From Lithobates sylvaticus (Eukaryota; Chordata; Amphibia; Anura; Ranidae), in contig CM053028.1 of the NCBI GenBank assembly GCA_028564925.1, forward strand, positions 361,021,802-361,085,801: DNA of 64,000 nucleotides, in the 5' to 3' direction. The stretch's first letter is position 1. Each line of letters begins with the position of its first letter. The position numbers and the translations under genes are program-made. The notes beneath the pieces are model-generated. The model saw only the letters and a list, made by a program, of their open reading frames with translations, made no database searches and had not been told where the DNA came from. Positions 10,950 to 22,080 of the stretch are shown here, piece by piece.

Positions 10950-11960
10950 ATGGTAAAGACCAAAGAGCTATCAAAGGACATCAGGGACAAGACTGTAGAT
11001 GTGCACACAACTGGAATGGTCTACAAGACCATTAGCAAGAAGCTTGGTGAGAAGGAGACAACTGTTGGAGCGATTATTCACAAATAGAAGAAATACAAAA
11101 TAACCATGAATCGCCCTCGGTCTGGAGCTCCATGCAAGATTTCGTCTCATGGGGTAAGGATGAGCATGAGAAAAGTGAAGGATCAGCCCAGGACTACACG
11201 GGAGGAGTTTGTGAATGATCTCAAGGCAGTTGAGTGCACAGTCACCAGACAAACCATTGGTAACACAATAGACCACCATGGATTAAAATCATGCAGTGCC
11301 CACAAGGTCCCTCCTCCTCAAGAAGGCATATGTACAGGCCCATCTGAAGTTTTCAAATGAACATCTAAATGATACAGAGAAGGATTGGGAGAAAGTGCTG
11401 TGGTCGGATGAGACCAAAATTAAAGCGGAAGTAAACCCATCAATTTAACAGCTTAAAAAAAAAGTTGCGTTCCCGGCATGCCATAGAATGCTAGCTGTCA
11501 CGTTGGTTGTACTCTCAACCAAACTGTCGAACCATCCAATGGCTGGAGTTATAACTGATCACGTGCAGCATCATGGCAGTTGAAGATTAGACAGAGACCA
11601 AGATGGCAGCTTCCTTGACTGAAAATGATAGGAGGGTTTACTTCCGCTTTAAGCTCTTTGACATTGACTCGACTCGCTGTGTTTGGAGGAAAAAAAATGC
11701 TGACTATAACCCCAAGAACACCATCCCTACAGTCAAGCACGGAGGTGGAAACATTATGCTTTGGAGCTGTTTCTCTGATAAAGGTACAGGCCGACTTTGC
11801 CGCTTTGAGGGGCCAATTGAAGGGGGTCATATATTGTAAATTCTTGAATGAGAACCTTCTTCTCTCAGCCAGAACACTGAAGATTGGTCGTGGATGGGTC
11901 TTCCAGCATGACAATGACCCAAAACATACCGTCATCATTGAAAATACACCTATGATAAAA
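10950..11960 (+). pseudogene. Tc1-like transposase, inactivated
   Basis: The ATG at 10950 opens [17 protein letters not shown], the usual N-terminus of this Tc1 lineage (paired-like helix-turn-helix DNA-binding region). A stop at 11085-11087 replaces the Trp expected after AIIHK. Later pieces are recognisable: [22 protein letters not shown], the first catalytic Asp in WSDETK (about 11402-11420), [15 protein letters not shown] (about 11720-11765) and the second Asp in QHDNDPKHT (about 11905-11930). A TTAA MITE splits the gene just after WSDETK. The part after NDPKHT, with the third acidic residue and the C-terminus, is missing. It cannot encode an active enzyme. Confidence 0.92.
11420..11652. 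mobile_element. TTAA MITE, family C, copy 1 (inside the Tc1 transposase)
   Basis: Ends are TTAAAGCGGAAGTAAACCC and its exact inverse, with TTAA at 11420-11423 and 11649-11652. Removing it and one TTAA rejoins the transposase context WSDETK with the following residues, so the borders are certain. A second copy is at 37731-37956; the shared interior includes 'catcatggcagttgaagatt'-like and 'cccggcatgcc' segments. Confidence 0.92.
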
Positions 11961-12887
11961 ATGATAGACCCTTCATTTCTTTGTAAGTGGGCAAACTTAC
12001 AAAATCTGCAGGGGATCAAATAATTATTGCCACCACTGTAATTCAGTGCCAAATAATAAATAATGCCAATACATTGCAAATAGTTCATCCAAAAATATAT
12101 AAAAATGTGCCAAAACAGTTCCGACATAATAAATATTTAGCCAAATGTTCATGAAAATCCCAATGCCAATACAATGCTTGTGAAATTAATAACTTAATAG
12201 CTTCACCACCACCACTTCCGTTCCAAGTGGTAAGTACCTCCACAAGTGTTGTCATCTCCACCTTCTTTCCAGAGGCCATCAACCTCCAAATTATAAGAGG
12301 TTAGGAGCAGAACATGTAGAAACACCCTCTGGCCTCAGAAGCAACAGCTCCACTGTTCAGTAGCGGCAGCCGGGTTCCCCACTAGGTGGCAGTGGCACAT
12401 TTAAGAATCCTCTCCAGGGCCACTTACCTTGGGCGGTGTGAGTGAGCTGTAATCAATAGTGTGCCACCTAGTGGGGAACCCAACTGCCACTACTAAACAG
12501 TGGAGCTGCTGCTTCTGAGGCCCGAGGGTCTTTCTATACATTCTGCTATTAACCCCTTATAATTTGGAAGTTGATGGCTTCTGGTAAGAAGTACATTAAG
12601 AAGTACATTAAGGTGGTCGTGACAACAAGCTCTGAAGTTATTAATTTTACATGCACTGTATTGGCATTGAGATTCTCATGAACTATTTACTCATTTGTAA
12701 TGTCTGAACTGTTTTGGCACATTTTTATGAATTTTATGATAGTTGATTGCAATGTGCTGGCACTGTTTTATTATTTGGCATTGAATTATATGCAGGACTT
12801 GTTTTTATTTATTGCACACAAGCACTTCATTTGATTTTATATAATAATCTGCATTTGCACGTGTATTTTGTACACTTTGTTGCAGGG

Positions 12888-12970
12888 TGGATTTGATTTA
12901 AATCAAGTCGATTTAAATCATGATTTAAATCACTAGTAAAAAATGCTCGCTTTAAATCCACTCTATATTA
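12888..12970. repeat. TTTAAATC-rich repeat fragment
   Basis: Contains several near copies of 'gatttaaatca' in both orientations, starting 'gggtggatttgatttaaatc'. This resembles the terminus of a known amphibian MITE, but only one end is here. Confidence 0.5.
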
Positions 12971-12983
12971 AATTATAATTTTT

Positions 12984-13189
12984 GAAGAGCAACTGTCATC
13001 TCTGTCCTGCAGCGGCTTCTCCTCTGACCCGATGTTGACTCACGACAGTCCTATTCACTTTAATGGGACAGCTGGTGATGCGGAAGTGACACAAGGTGAG
13101 GGACGTGGCGGCAGTAGGTCAGTGGATGCCCGCTAACGGGTGCTGCCATGATGGATCTGAAATGACAGGTGCTCTTTAAATGTTACGAC
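12984..13189. mobile_element. Short MITE with GAGCAACTGTCAT ends
   Basis: Left 'agagcaactgtcatctct' and right 'gaaatgacaggtgctcttta' are approximate inverses. The interior is GC-rich and includes 'tattcactttaatgggacag'. It is non-coding. Confidence 0.55.
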
Positions 13190-13421
13190 TTATTCGTGCT
13201 GGTAGTTAGAATCTTTAATATTTGCAAACAAAATGCAAATATGCAGCTTATTATTCATAATATTACTATTTTGAAATAATAAGCTGTCAGGTTAGTAAAA
13301 CAGCAATATCAGAACAAATTCAATCATACAGTTTTTAGTGTACATACATTTGCAAAACAATGGGATAAAGGAATATTCCTGAACTTTGTTTTATCTCATG
13401 GTTACTGTGACATTGTAATGA

Positions 13422-13560
13422 ACAGGAACAAACTTTGGACTGCTGCACTCTTGAATAAAACGCCTTTCTTTATTTAAAAAAATTCACATAAAAAAAAAAA
13501 AAACAGCAGACAAAAGAGCTGACGTTTCGCACTAGCACTAGTGCTTATTCATAGCCCCAT
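13422..13560 (-). mobile_element. Probable Penelope-like terminal remnant
   Basis: On the minus strand a decayed hammerhead core precedes 'gctcttttgtctgctg', then a poly-T stretch and 'cgttttattcaagagtgcag'. That layout is seen in PLE terminal regions. No coding part is present. The call depends mainly on the ribozyme-like core. Confidence 0.45.
13517..13555 (-). ncRNA. Decayed hammerhead ribozyme core
   Basis: The minus strand reads ATGAATA where CUGANGA is expected. A stem II candidate follows (AGCAC with GUGC), then an intact GAAA and the triplet GUC. A 3-bp stem I (GCU with AGC) encloses it. The first box is mutated, so it should be inactive. Similar but intact cores occur at 39372, 45275, 48782 and 54951. 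Confidence 0.45.
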
Positions 13561-14108
13561 AGCCCCATTCATTTTCCTTCACTTCCTGACTTGATACCCA
13601 ACAGAATGTGAGAGAAGATTTTTTTCTAAGTCAAGGAAAGGCTTAACGTAAATGGTTATAGCTGTCTTTATTGGAAAATGTTTCTCTCTACTCTTCAAAT
13701 CAAAATGTCAAAGTTTTAGACTTTTCCCTGAATTTCGGTTCCAGTGATAGTAGTTTTGCGTAAGTCACAGCTAGGTTCACATCTAGCCTGCCTCTGTATA
13801 TTGTATAGTATGTATAGTATATTCAAATAAACTACGAAGGCATGTTGACATGTTACTTCAAGCAGCAAGATCCCTGATGCATTTCACACTTAAACACTTC
13901 TAGAGCATTCTATTAGTAAAGGCTTCTAATTGTGAATCACATTAGAGATCTTTCTGCAAGTTTTTAATGGAATATAAATAGCAGTTTGCATCTTAATGCT
14001 AGAGTGCCGTCATCGGTAGTTTATTTGTATATAGTGACACTGATTACCAGAATAAGTGAGGTGAATCGTCTGTATACTGACAGCAATAAGAACCTGATAA
14101 AGCTTATA
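13561..14108. other. Intron sequence without recognised feature
   Basis: No exon or repeat recognised. Confidence 0.4.
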
Positions 14109-14432
14109 ATGGGGCAGCGCAGTGGCTAAGTGGTTAGCACTTGCGCCTAGCAGCACTAGAGTTGTCGGTTCAAATCCCAACCATGGCACAACCTGCACAG
14201 AGTTTGCACGTTCTCCCTGTGCCTGCATGGATTTCCTCTGGGTACTCCAGTTTCCTCCCGCACTCCAAAGACATGCTGGTAAGTTAATTGGCTCCTGTCT
14301 AAATTGGCCCTAGTTAGGGACCTGAATGTTAGGAACCTTAGATTATAAGATTCATAAGGTCAGTGAATGTATAATACCTATGTAAAGCGCTGCATAAATT
14401 GACAGCACTATATAAGTACCTGTAATAAAATG
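14109..14432 (+). mobile_element. tRNA-derived SINE (V-SINE type)
   Basis: Starts 'ggggcagcgcagtggctaag', with an A box in 'tggctaagtggttag' and a B box in 'ggttcaaatccc'. Next comes the conserved V-SINE body around 'tttgcacgttctccctgtgc' and 'tttcctcccgcactccaaag'. The 3' tail 'gctgcataaattgacagcac' then 'tatataagtacctgtaata' is LINE-related. It is full length or nearly so. A Pol III promoter is expected, but no flanking duplication was clear. Confidence 0.93.
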
Positions 14433-14720
14433 ATAAACACCTCTACATTTTCAGGACAAAAAAATGGCTCTGGATACACTTTGATGTAAACCCTTGCAGA
14501 ACTGTCCTTTTCCGTTTGGCACCCTCATTCTTTGAGTTTCACATTCCTACAGCAAACTGCTAATGATTAATTTTTCCAATTTAATCATTTTATATACTTG
14601 AATTTTCATTGATATTCCTACATGTAGTACAGGTTCATAAGACTTAACTGAATGGTGGCATTGCTGGAGAACATTAAATGTCACATTGTGATATGCAGAG
14701 AGTGATGCAAAACTTGAGTA

Positions 14721-15236
14721 TTAGGCTGCATTCACACCTGAGCGTTTTGTCGCCCTAAGCCGCCCTACGCCTGAAGCTACAAAACGTTCGAGGGGATAAA
14801 ATACATTATTCTCTATGGAGATGGTTCACATCTCCACTCCAAAACGCCTGAAGCCGAACGCCTGAAGCTCAAACAAGTTCCGGACCCTTTTTTGTTGCGC
14901 GAATCGGGCAGATTTGGGCGTTCGTACCCCCATAGAAACTAATGGAAACGCTCGATTCAAGCGACTAGCGCGACAACGAGCGTTTCTACGGGCGTTTTGT
15001 CACTGCAACTGCTCCCAGGAAGCAGTTGAACAAAATCTAAAAACATAGCAACAAATGATGACAGTGATGATCTTTTTTCCTATTGGCTATCAAGAAAAAC
15101 GCCGAAGTTGAAAAACGCCGAAGTTGAAAAACGCCTGACAACGCCGTATGCAAATGTGCAAAAACGACCGTATTCGCGCGACAAAACGCTGGTAAAAACG
15201 CTCGTTCCGCTACGCTCAGGTGTGAATGCGGCCTTA
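14721..15236. mobile_element. ATTCACACCTGAGCG-type MITE
   Basis: Left TTAGGCTGCATTCACACCTG and right CAGGTGTGAATGCGGCCTTA are inverted. The interior is strongly CpG-rich with repeated 'aacgcc', 'gcgttttgtc' and 'aaacgctcg' motifs. It is non-coding. The clean ends suggest it is relatively young. Confidence 0.85.
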
Positions 15237-16464
15237 GGCTGTGGAGTCAAGTAGACAAATGGTCCATCTTACTGAAAATTGGTAAACCGGATTTATTTTT
15301 TTTATTTTTTTCCACCAGTTTTAACATTTTTTTATTAATACTTTTTAGTATGGAAAAAAAAATGTAAATGTTATCTCTATTGCACGTCCTAGAGCAAGTG
15401 TTTAAGGAAGGTCTGCTGATTATGTTCATTTGTGAGTGGAAAACCCCTTCAAAAATACCCTTTTCCTTCCTTTGCTGGTAATATAATGGTGATATGATAA
15501 TCTAAGTATGTACACCTTTTAAGTTCCTGCTTGTAATGCGTGGGCCAGTATATTTACCAGAGTAGGGTAAAGCTATTCATCATGCCAGAAGGATAAGCAC
15601 AGGATGCTGCCTGTACCAACCAGCTGCTGTTTGCTGTAATGTGGGAGGCATCCATCTTCCTCTTTTAGAGACCTTGAGCCCATTCATGAACGGGACGTTT
15701 GCACACTGTCCTGATGTGTCCGTGTCCTTTCTTTTACATATCCTAAACTGCTAGTTTTATTCTATTTATTCTGCTCTGTTTAGCCAGATTAAACAGGAAA
15801 GGCAATAAAAAAAAAGGCAAAAACCTTGGCGGCCTTTTTAAATGACTGCTGCGTGTGTTCAGGTGCAGTCTGATTAGGAAATAGGTAAGCAAAGTGTTTT
15901 TTATGTTATGTAGACAGCAGCAGACATGATCTATTCTAAAGGAAGTGATCTGTTATCAAAAAGACCGTCTCTATGTAGATAGTAATTCTTTTAGTTTTCA
16001 AGTCTTGCAGTTATTTTTTTATTACAAATGAGGGTGTTCTCACTGGGTATTTGGAGTAAAATCCTGGTAAGTATATCTTATGTTGGTTTATCACACAATA
16101 TGTCTTAACAGCACAATATACTTTTTCATGCATCTTGTGCAGCTCCTACAGAAATCACGGTTTCTGTGAGCTCACCATAGGTTGGGTATGTACAGTGGTG
16201 CTTAGGATTTGTTATTTAAGGCCTTGTACTCATGTGCTTCTGCCTGCATAATAGTGATGGGTTAAGCAAGCATTTGCATGCCTTAACAACATTCTTCAAC
16301 TTCATATTGCAGATGGCAAGTACATATTAAAACAAGGGGTGCTGTCTCATTTTAAACACCCCCCTGGTTAACAGAATCTGGCCTAAAGATACTTGCACAT
16401 CTAGATTGGGTTAATGTTTCATGTCCATGGGGACATGAAAACAGAATGATAGATATATGTATAG

Positions 16465-16465
<1 letters not shown>
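15237..16465. other. Intron sequence without recognised feature
   Basis: Read for OPA1 exons and repeats; none recognised. Confidence 0.45.

Positions 16466-16520
<55 letters not shown>
16466..16520. repeat. (AC)n microsatellite
   Basis: About 27 uninterrupted AC dinucleotides. The Cys/Val open frame on the opposite strand is an artefact of the repeat. Confidence 0.97.
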
Positions 16521-16522
<2 letters not shown>

Positions 16523-16623
16523 TACAAGTAAGAATTTCTGCCGTAACTGCACTTGTACCCCTTCCAGATAAGTAGCCTCTATTGACACCTCTCATTTACT
16601 TGAGTCTTCCCTCCAATAAACTA

Positions 16624-18205
16624 CAGTGCATCCGGAATGTATTCACAAAGCTTCACTTTTTCTACATTTTATGTTACAGCCTTATTCCAAAATGTATTAA
16701 ATTCATTATTTTCCTCAAAATTCTACAAACAATACCCCCTAATGACATTGTGAAAGAAGTTTGTTTGAAATCTTTGCAAATTTATAAAAAAATTTAAAAA
16801 AATCACATTATTTGTGTAACTATTCAAAGCCTTTGCCATGGCACTCAAAATTGAGCATTGATTATCCTTGAGATGTTTCTACAACTTGATTGGAGTCCAC
16901 CTGTGGTAAATTTAGTTGATTGGACATGATTTGGAAAGGCACATACCTGTCTATATAAGGTCCCACAGTTAACAGTACATGTCAGAGCATAAACCAAGCC
17001 ATGAAGTCCACGGAATTGTCTGTAGACCTCCAAGACGGTTATATTGGGGCATAGATCTGGGGAAGGATAGAAAAATTTCTGCAGCATGGAAGGTGCCAAT
17101 GACCACAGTGGCCTCCATCATCCATAAATGGAAACATTTTGGGACCACCAGGACTCTTCCTAGAATGGGCCACCCGGCCAAACTGAGCAGTTGGGTTGAA
17201 GGGCCTTTAGTACTGGAGATGACCAACAAACTGATGGTCACTCTGACAGAGCTCCAGCCTTTCTCTGTGGAGAGAGGCGAAACTTCCAGAAGAACAGCCA
17301 TCTCTGCAGCACTCTATCAATCAGGCCTGTATGGTAGAGTGGCCAGACGAAAACCACTTCTCAGTAAAAGGCACATGAAAGCACACCTGGAGTTTGCCAG
17401 AAGGCACCTGAAGAACTCTCAGAAACCAAATTCTCTGGTCTGATGAAACAAAGATTGAACTCTTTGGCTTGAATGGGAAGCGTCCTGTCTGGAGGAAACC
17501 AGGCATCGCTCATCACCTGGCCAATACCATCCCTACAGTGAAGCATGGTGGTGGCAGCATCATGCTGTGGGGATGTTTTTCAGTGGCAGGGACTGGGAGA
17601 CTAGTCGGGATTGAGGGAAAGATGAATGCAGCAATGTACTGAGACATCCTTGATGAAAACCTGCTTCAGAGCGCTCTGGACCTCAGACTGGGGCAAAGGT
17701 TCATCTTGGACAACGACCCTAAGCACACAGCCAAGATGATAAATCAGTGGCTACGGGACAGCTCTGTGAATATCCTTGAGTGGCCCAGCCAGAGCCCAGA
17801 CTTGAACCCGATTTGAACATCTCTGGAGTGATCTGAAAATGGCTGTGCACTGACACTCCCCATCCAAATTGATGGAGCTTGAGAGGTCCTGCAAAGAAGA
17901 ATGGGAGAAACTGCCCAAAAACTTGGTGTGCCAAGCTTGTAGCATCATACAAAAAGACTTGAGGCTGTAATTGGTGCCAAAGGTGTGTCAACAAAGTATT
18001 GAGCAATAGCTGTGAATACTTATATATATATTTTTTTGTAATAAATTTGCAAAGATTTCAAACAAACTTCTTTCACTTTGTCGTCATTGGGTATTGTTTG
18101 TATAATTTTGAGGAATATAATGAATTTAATCCATTTTGGGATAAGGCTGTAACATGACAAAATGTGGAAAAAGTGAAGTGCTGGGAATACTTTCCGGATG
18201 CGCTG
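16624..18205 (+). mobile_element. Tc1-like DNA transposon with long inverted repeats
   Basis: Left end CAGTGCATCCGGAATGTATT and right end the inverse of CAGCGCATCCGGAAAGTATT. TA flanks at 16622-16623 and 18206-18207. The inverted repeats extend about 190 bp, through 'caataccccctaatgac' and 'gtttgtttgaaatctttgca'. Full length, about 1.58 kb, with a decayed transposase gene. Confidence 0.95.
17001..18002 (+). pseudogene. Tc1-like transposase, inactivated
   Basis: The ATG at 17001 gives MKSTELSVDLQD, the family's start. Frames then shift several times. Recognised segments are KISAAWKVPMTTVASIIHKW (helix-turn-helix), GLYGRVARRKPLLSKRHMKA, the first catalytic Asp in [11 protein letters not shown] (about 17440), [18 protein letters not shown] (about 17525), the second Asp in [10 protein letters not shown] (about 17710) and SPDLNP (about 17800), where the third acidic residue should follow but a stop intervenes. 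The end STKY and TGA at 18000-18002 are intact. The family length is about 340 residues and all parts are represented, but at least two frameshifts and several stops make it dead. Confidence 0.93.
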
Positions 18206-18883
18206 TAGAATGCTCTGCTCCAAGCAGAATGTTTCTGCTCATTTGGATTGCTGGCTGATCAGAATGGCTTGTAAGTCTGTGTGCAGATAATAAAGGGTAG
18301 GTGTGTCTCCTGCATAAAGATCATCATTGGATGATTCAATTGCTTCCTGTTGTATACCCGTATGTATTCTCAATGGACCTGATACCATAGTTAACACCAT
18401 CTTCTGGAAATTATAGAAGTGCTTGACATTAGGAGGATCTTGCAAAATTTTTGCAGTATCTCATCTGTCATGAACTTTTCTTTTTAGAGAACAATGTTCT
18501 TAAGTGTGCATATCCAAATGTCTGCTGGGTTAGGAGAAAAGTTGTGGTGGGTCCTGCCAGTACAACTGTTTGGAAAAGTTTCAGCAGGCCTTTTCTTTAA
18601 AGAAATTTTATTTGGGTTTACCATTGTGCATCAGTGTTAAGGAGAAATAACAGATCAGAATAAAATATAATCCAAACCAAATAAAGTACAGACTTTGCTC
18701 AAAGATTATGGGAACAGAGATTGGAACTGTTTAAAGCAGAACATTAGGCAACACATTAATGAGGCCGTGCATTAGCACTAAAAATGAAAAGGCCTAGTAT
18801 CTTTTAATTGATAGCCCAGTCCATGAATAGCCAGCCCAAAAACTGAACTACACTGCATCTGAGTTCTACAAACCAAAAACACT
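18206..18883. other. Intron sequence without recognised feature
   Basis: No exon or repeat family recognised between the Tc1 element and the DIRS inverted repeat. Confidence 0.4.
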
Positions 18884-21800
18884 ATTTCTTTTTCATACAT
18901 CATGCAACACAGAGTCAGGCTAATATTCATTACCTGCTGGGTTATACTTCTTCATCTCCAGGTGAACGGATACTGGTAGACCAAAGGTCCTTAGACAGGA
19001 AGTGATCCCCTATATAGTGTCTGCAAGGTGGATGGCACGGTTTTGTTTGAGCTCTCTCAACTCCAGGTCTCTAGTCCCACAAACGGTTCCAAAAATTAAT
19101 CAAGAGATTGACCGATCGGATCCATTTGACACAGGCTTTTATGCTTAGATAAATGGAACCCGAGCCTCGCAAAAAAGACCTAAGATCCTGCAAGGTTTTG
19201 CCTGTAATGTGGCCTCTGGGCGCTGGACCCTGCAGAGTGGAAATCTTGGACACTACAGCGCTAAGGCATTTCCTGCAGGATGCTGTACAGGTCCAAGGGA
19301 GTGGACCCTAAACATGGAAGGGTACCCAGTCCTTGAAGGTTCAAGTGACGGGAACCCATCGTAAAGGAGGAAGATTGGGCCCTTAGTTCCTAAGTGTGCC
19401 CTCTGCCTGGACGGGTAAGTGAAACCCCTTTATTTTATTATTGTGGGGTGTCCCAGTGATTGTAACAATCAGTCAAGCTAGCTAAAGGCTGGACACCTGT
19501 ATGCGGTGACTATACGGGGGAGTTCTGGGCTAGCTGTGGGTGTTTGCAAAGTGTACCTTCTTTTGCTTGTGTCCGGCTATTTCTTACCTGTACGATGGCG
19601 CACTACGGTTCACCATTTCACCTTGGTTCACTATGGCCCACACGCGTTCTCAAGAGCACCGCTGGGCTCAGCAGTTAATGTTTGTTTGGCGGCCATGGCA
19701 CACGCGGATTCGCCGCACATGCGCCGTAGCCTTTGTCTGGGCGCACAAAGATTTGTGTCATACACTAATACAGTCGCGTCCACTCGCCGGGACCGCGTGC
19801 GCACGCATAGAACGTTCCAGAGCACACCCAGCTATTTAAGCTGTGTATGCCAAGCATGTAGTGCTTCCAGAAGGCAGCTGTGGGACACAGAGCAGGCTCT
19901 GAACAGACACATGCAGTGGTTCATTTCTCCTTACCCGGGTCACGTGAGTCAACAGGTGTTGCTTGGCAGGCTAAAGGTGCTTAGCAGGATTGTTGCATAG
20001 GGGCTTGATGAGCCCTATTAAAGGGTCTCCCTTTAGAGGTGTTTTAACTACACCCAAGTACTCTGTTTGCGGCATTGAATGTCTTCCAAAAAGATGAGTG
20101 GGACTAACGCCACGGGGAAGGGCGCCCCTATGTCATCAGTTCCTGATGAACCTAGTCATATCCCTAGTGTTGTATCCACTGAATGATGAGAGGCTCCCAG
20201 GCAATCTGAGCCGCTGTGCTTATCTGGTAATGTGCCTACAGTCAACGCTTCTGCTTCACCCTTTATCACTAAGGATGAACTGTGACAGATCCCCCCCCTC
20301 CCCGGTGTCTCCTCGTCTGGAGCAGGAATGGGTTGAGGATGGGGGAACAGGCGGTGTATGCTGATAGCAAACCTCATGACAGGACTCTTTTGCCTCCTAA
20401 AAGGTTTTCCCTTTTTATATCCCACGGATGAAAAGTTTGTGAAAAAACGGAGCATGCCAGCCGTAGATGCAGCAGTCTCTTCCTTAAACAAGAACCTAAC
20501 TTGTCCGGTAGATAACGCACAGGGCTTGAAAGACCCTGTTGACAAGAAATTAGAATCATTATTAAAGGCTTCCTTTTTTCTTTGGCCAGTTCAGTAATTC
20601 AGCAAGCTGTTGCAGCAATTGGTATTTGCCAGTCCGTAAAGGATCAAGTCAAACGGCTGGATAACCCTAACCTGGAGGATGATATTGCTCGAGCGCTGTG
20701 CTTTGCTGTTGATGCTTTAAAGGATTTAATACAGCAGGTTTCTCATCTGGCTCTCTTGTCTGTACATATGCGCAGACTTTTATGGCTTAAGAACTGGTCA
20801 GCCGAGCTTCCTTGTAAAAAGTTATTGGTAGGTTTCCTGTTTCATGGGGAACGTTTTATTCGGTGATCACTTGGACAAATATATCCAAGCGATTTCCGGA
20901 GGGAAGAGTTCTCTACTTCCTGTGACAAAAAGCACCAAACGTTCCTCGTTTAAAAACTCAGGGACTGCTACCTCAAATGAATGTCAGGGTGGTTCCGCCG
21001 CCAACAGGGCGCTAGGGCCCAGGGGCAAGCCGCAAGGCCAGGGCCAGAAAAAGCCCTTGCTCCTTTTGAGGGGACGCCCCCACTTTATAGGGTGGGGGAA
21101 GGCTGCTGCACTTTGCAGACATTTGGAAAAACAACAATTCAGGACGAGTGGGTCACCTCAAATATATCTTGCGGTTACAAGCTGGAGTTACAGGGGGGGT
21201 GCCCCCTCAGAGGTTTCTAAGATCCAGCGATCCCTCGGATCCTTCAAAAAGAAACTTATTGCTTCAGGCACTACATCATCTAGTGCATCAAGGAGTGATT
21301 GTAAAGGTTCCGTTATCCGAAAGGGGCACAGGGTTTTACTCAAACCTGTTTATGGTTCAGAACCCAAACTGGGACACAAGGCCCATTTTGGACCTAAGGT
21401 CCCTGAACAAGTATCTATTGATACAATCCTTTTGGATGGAGTCTGTCTGCCCAGTAGTAACCTCATTCCAGAGGGGAGACTTTTTAGCCTCCATCGATAT
21501 AAAGGACGCGTACTTGCACGTACCTATCTTGTAAGGCTGCTACCTGGTCTTCAGTGCATACGTTCACAAAATGTTATCTAGTGGATGTTCGAGCACTCGA
21601 GGATTCGGCTTTCAGCCGCAGTGTACTGTGGGCTGCTGTATAAATTCTGATGGCTATTGTTTGGCAGGGTGTCTCCCTCCCCTCAAGGCTATTGCTCTGG
21701 GATGTCCCAGTAGGTAATGAATATTATCCTGACTTAGTTTCCCATGGTGTATGAAAAAGAAAATTGGATTTTTACGTCATACTTGCCTGTAAAATCCTTT

Positions 21801-22080
21801 TTGTTTTGAGTAAATCATGGGACACGGAGATCCCTCCCATTTTTTTTTTTTTTTTTTTTTTTTTAGGCTTCAGTGCTTGCTAGAAAACAAGTGCTTCCTG
21901 TATGGGAGGGGTTATATAGGGGATCACTTCCTGTCTAAAGACCTTTGGTCTACCAGTGTCCATTCTCCTGGAGATGAGGTATAACCCAGCAGGTAATGAA
22001 TATTAGCCTAACTCTGTGTCCCATGATGTACTCCAAAGAAAAGGATTTTACAGGTAAGTATGACGTAAAAATCAAATTTT
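18884..22080 (+). mobile_element. DIRS-type retrotransposon, broken fossil
   Basis: Terminal inverted repeats lie at about 18884-19017 and 21910-22043, sharing 'taatattcattacctgctgg' and 'aggaagtgatcccctatata'. Inverted rather than direct ends are typical of DIRS. A gag-like region (about 20580-20900; VHMRRLLWLKNWSAELPCKK is characteristic) is followed by a reverse transcriptase region (about 21150-21530; PILDLRSLNKYLL, ASIDIKDAYLHVPI). An extra partial copy of the terminal sequence lies near 21713-21830, as in the internal complementary region of this family. No RNase H or tyrosine recombinase part was recognised. The copy is incomplete and broken many times, so it looks old. Confidence 0.9.

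Larger units (their letters stand above)
10584..12038 (+). mobile_element. Tc1-like DNA transposon
   Basis: The terminal inverted repeats run about 110 bp: left CAGTGGGAAAAATAATTATT, right ending AATAATTATTGCCACCACTG. TA lies at 10582-10583 and 12039-12040. The inner arms share 'gatctcctgcagattttata' and 'gaaatgaagggtctat'. It holds a decayed transposase and a TTAA MITE at 11420-11652, and it inserted in the left arm of the fold-back at 10491-12887. Confidence 0.92.
10491..12887. mobile_element. Fold-back element with about 450-bp arms, interrupted by a Tc1 transposon
   Basis: The left arm is 10491-10583 plus 12039-12395 and the right arm about 12449-12887. The outer tips are 'caacaaagtgcacaaaat' and the inverse 'tacactttgttg'. 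Inner landmarks 'cttgtgaaattaataactt', 'tgtgccaaaacagttc' and 'ccacctagtggggaaccc' appear inverted on the two sides. The loop of about 53 bp surrounds 'gccacttaccttgg'. Removing the Tc1 element restores pairing of the arms, so the Tc1 is younger. The family is unknown to me. Confidence 0.75.

Noticed and set aside
16352-16588. Cys/Val-rich frame
   Set aside because: Translation of the (AC)n microsatellite.
20156-20545. 129-residue minus-strand frame
   Set aside because: It is antisense to the gag-like region of the DIRS fossil.
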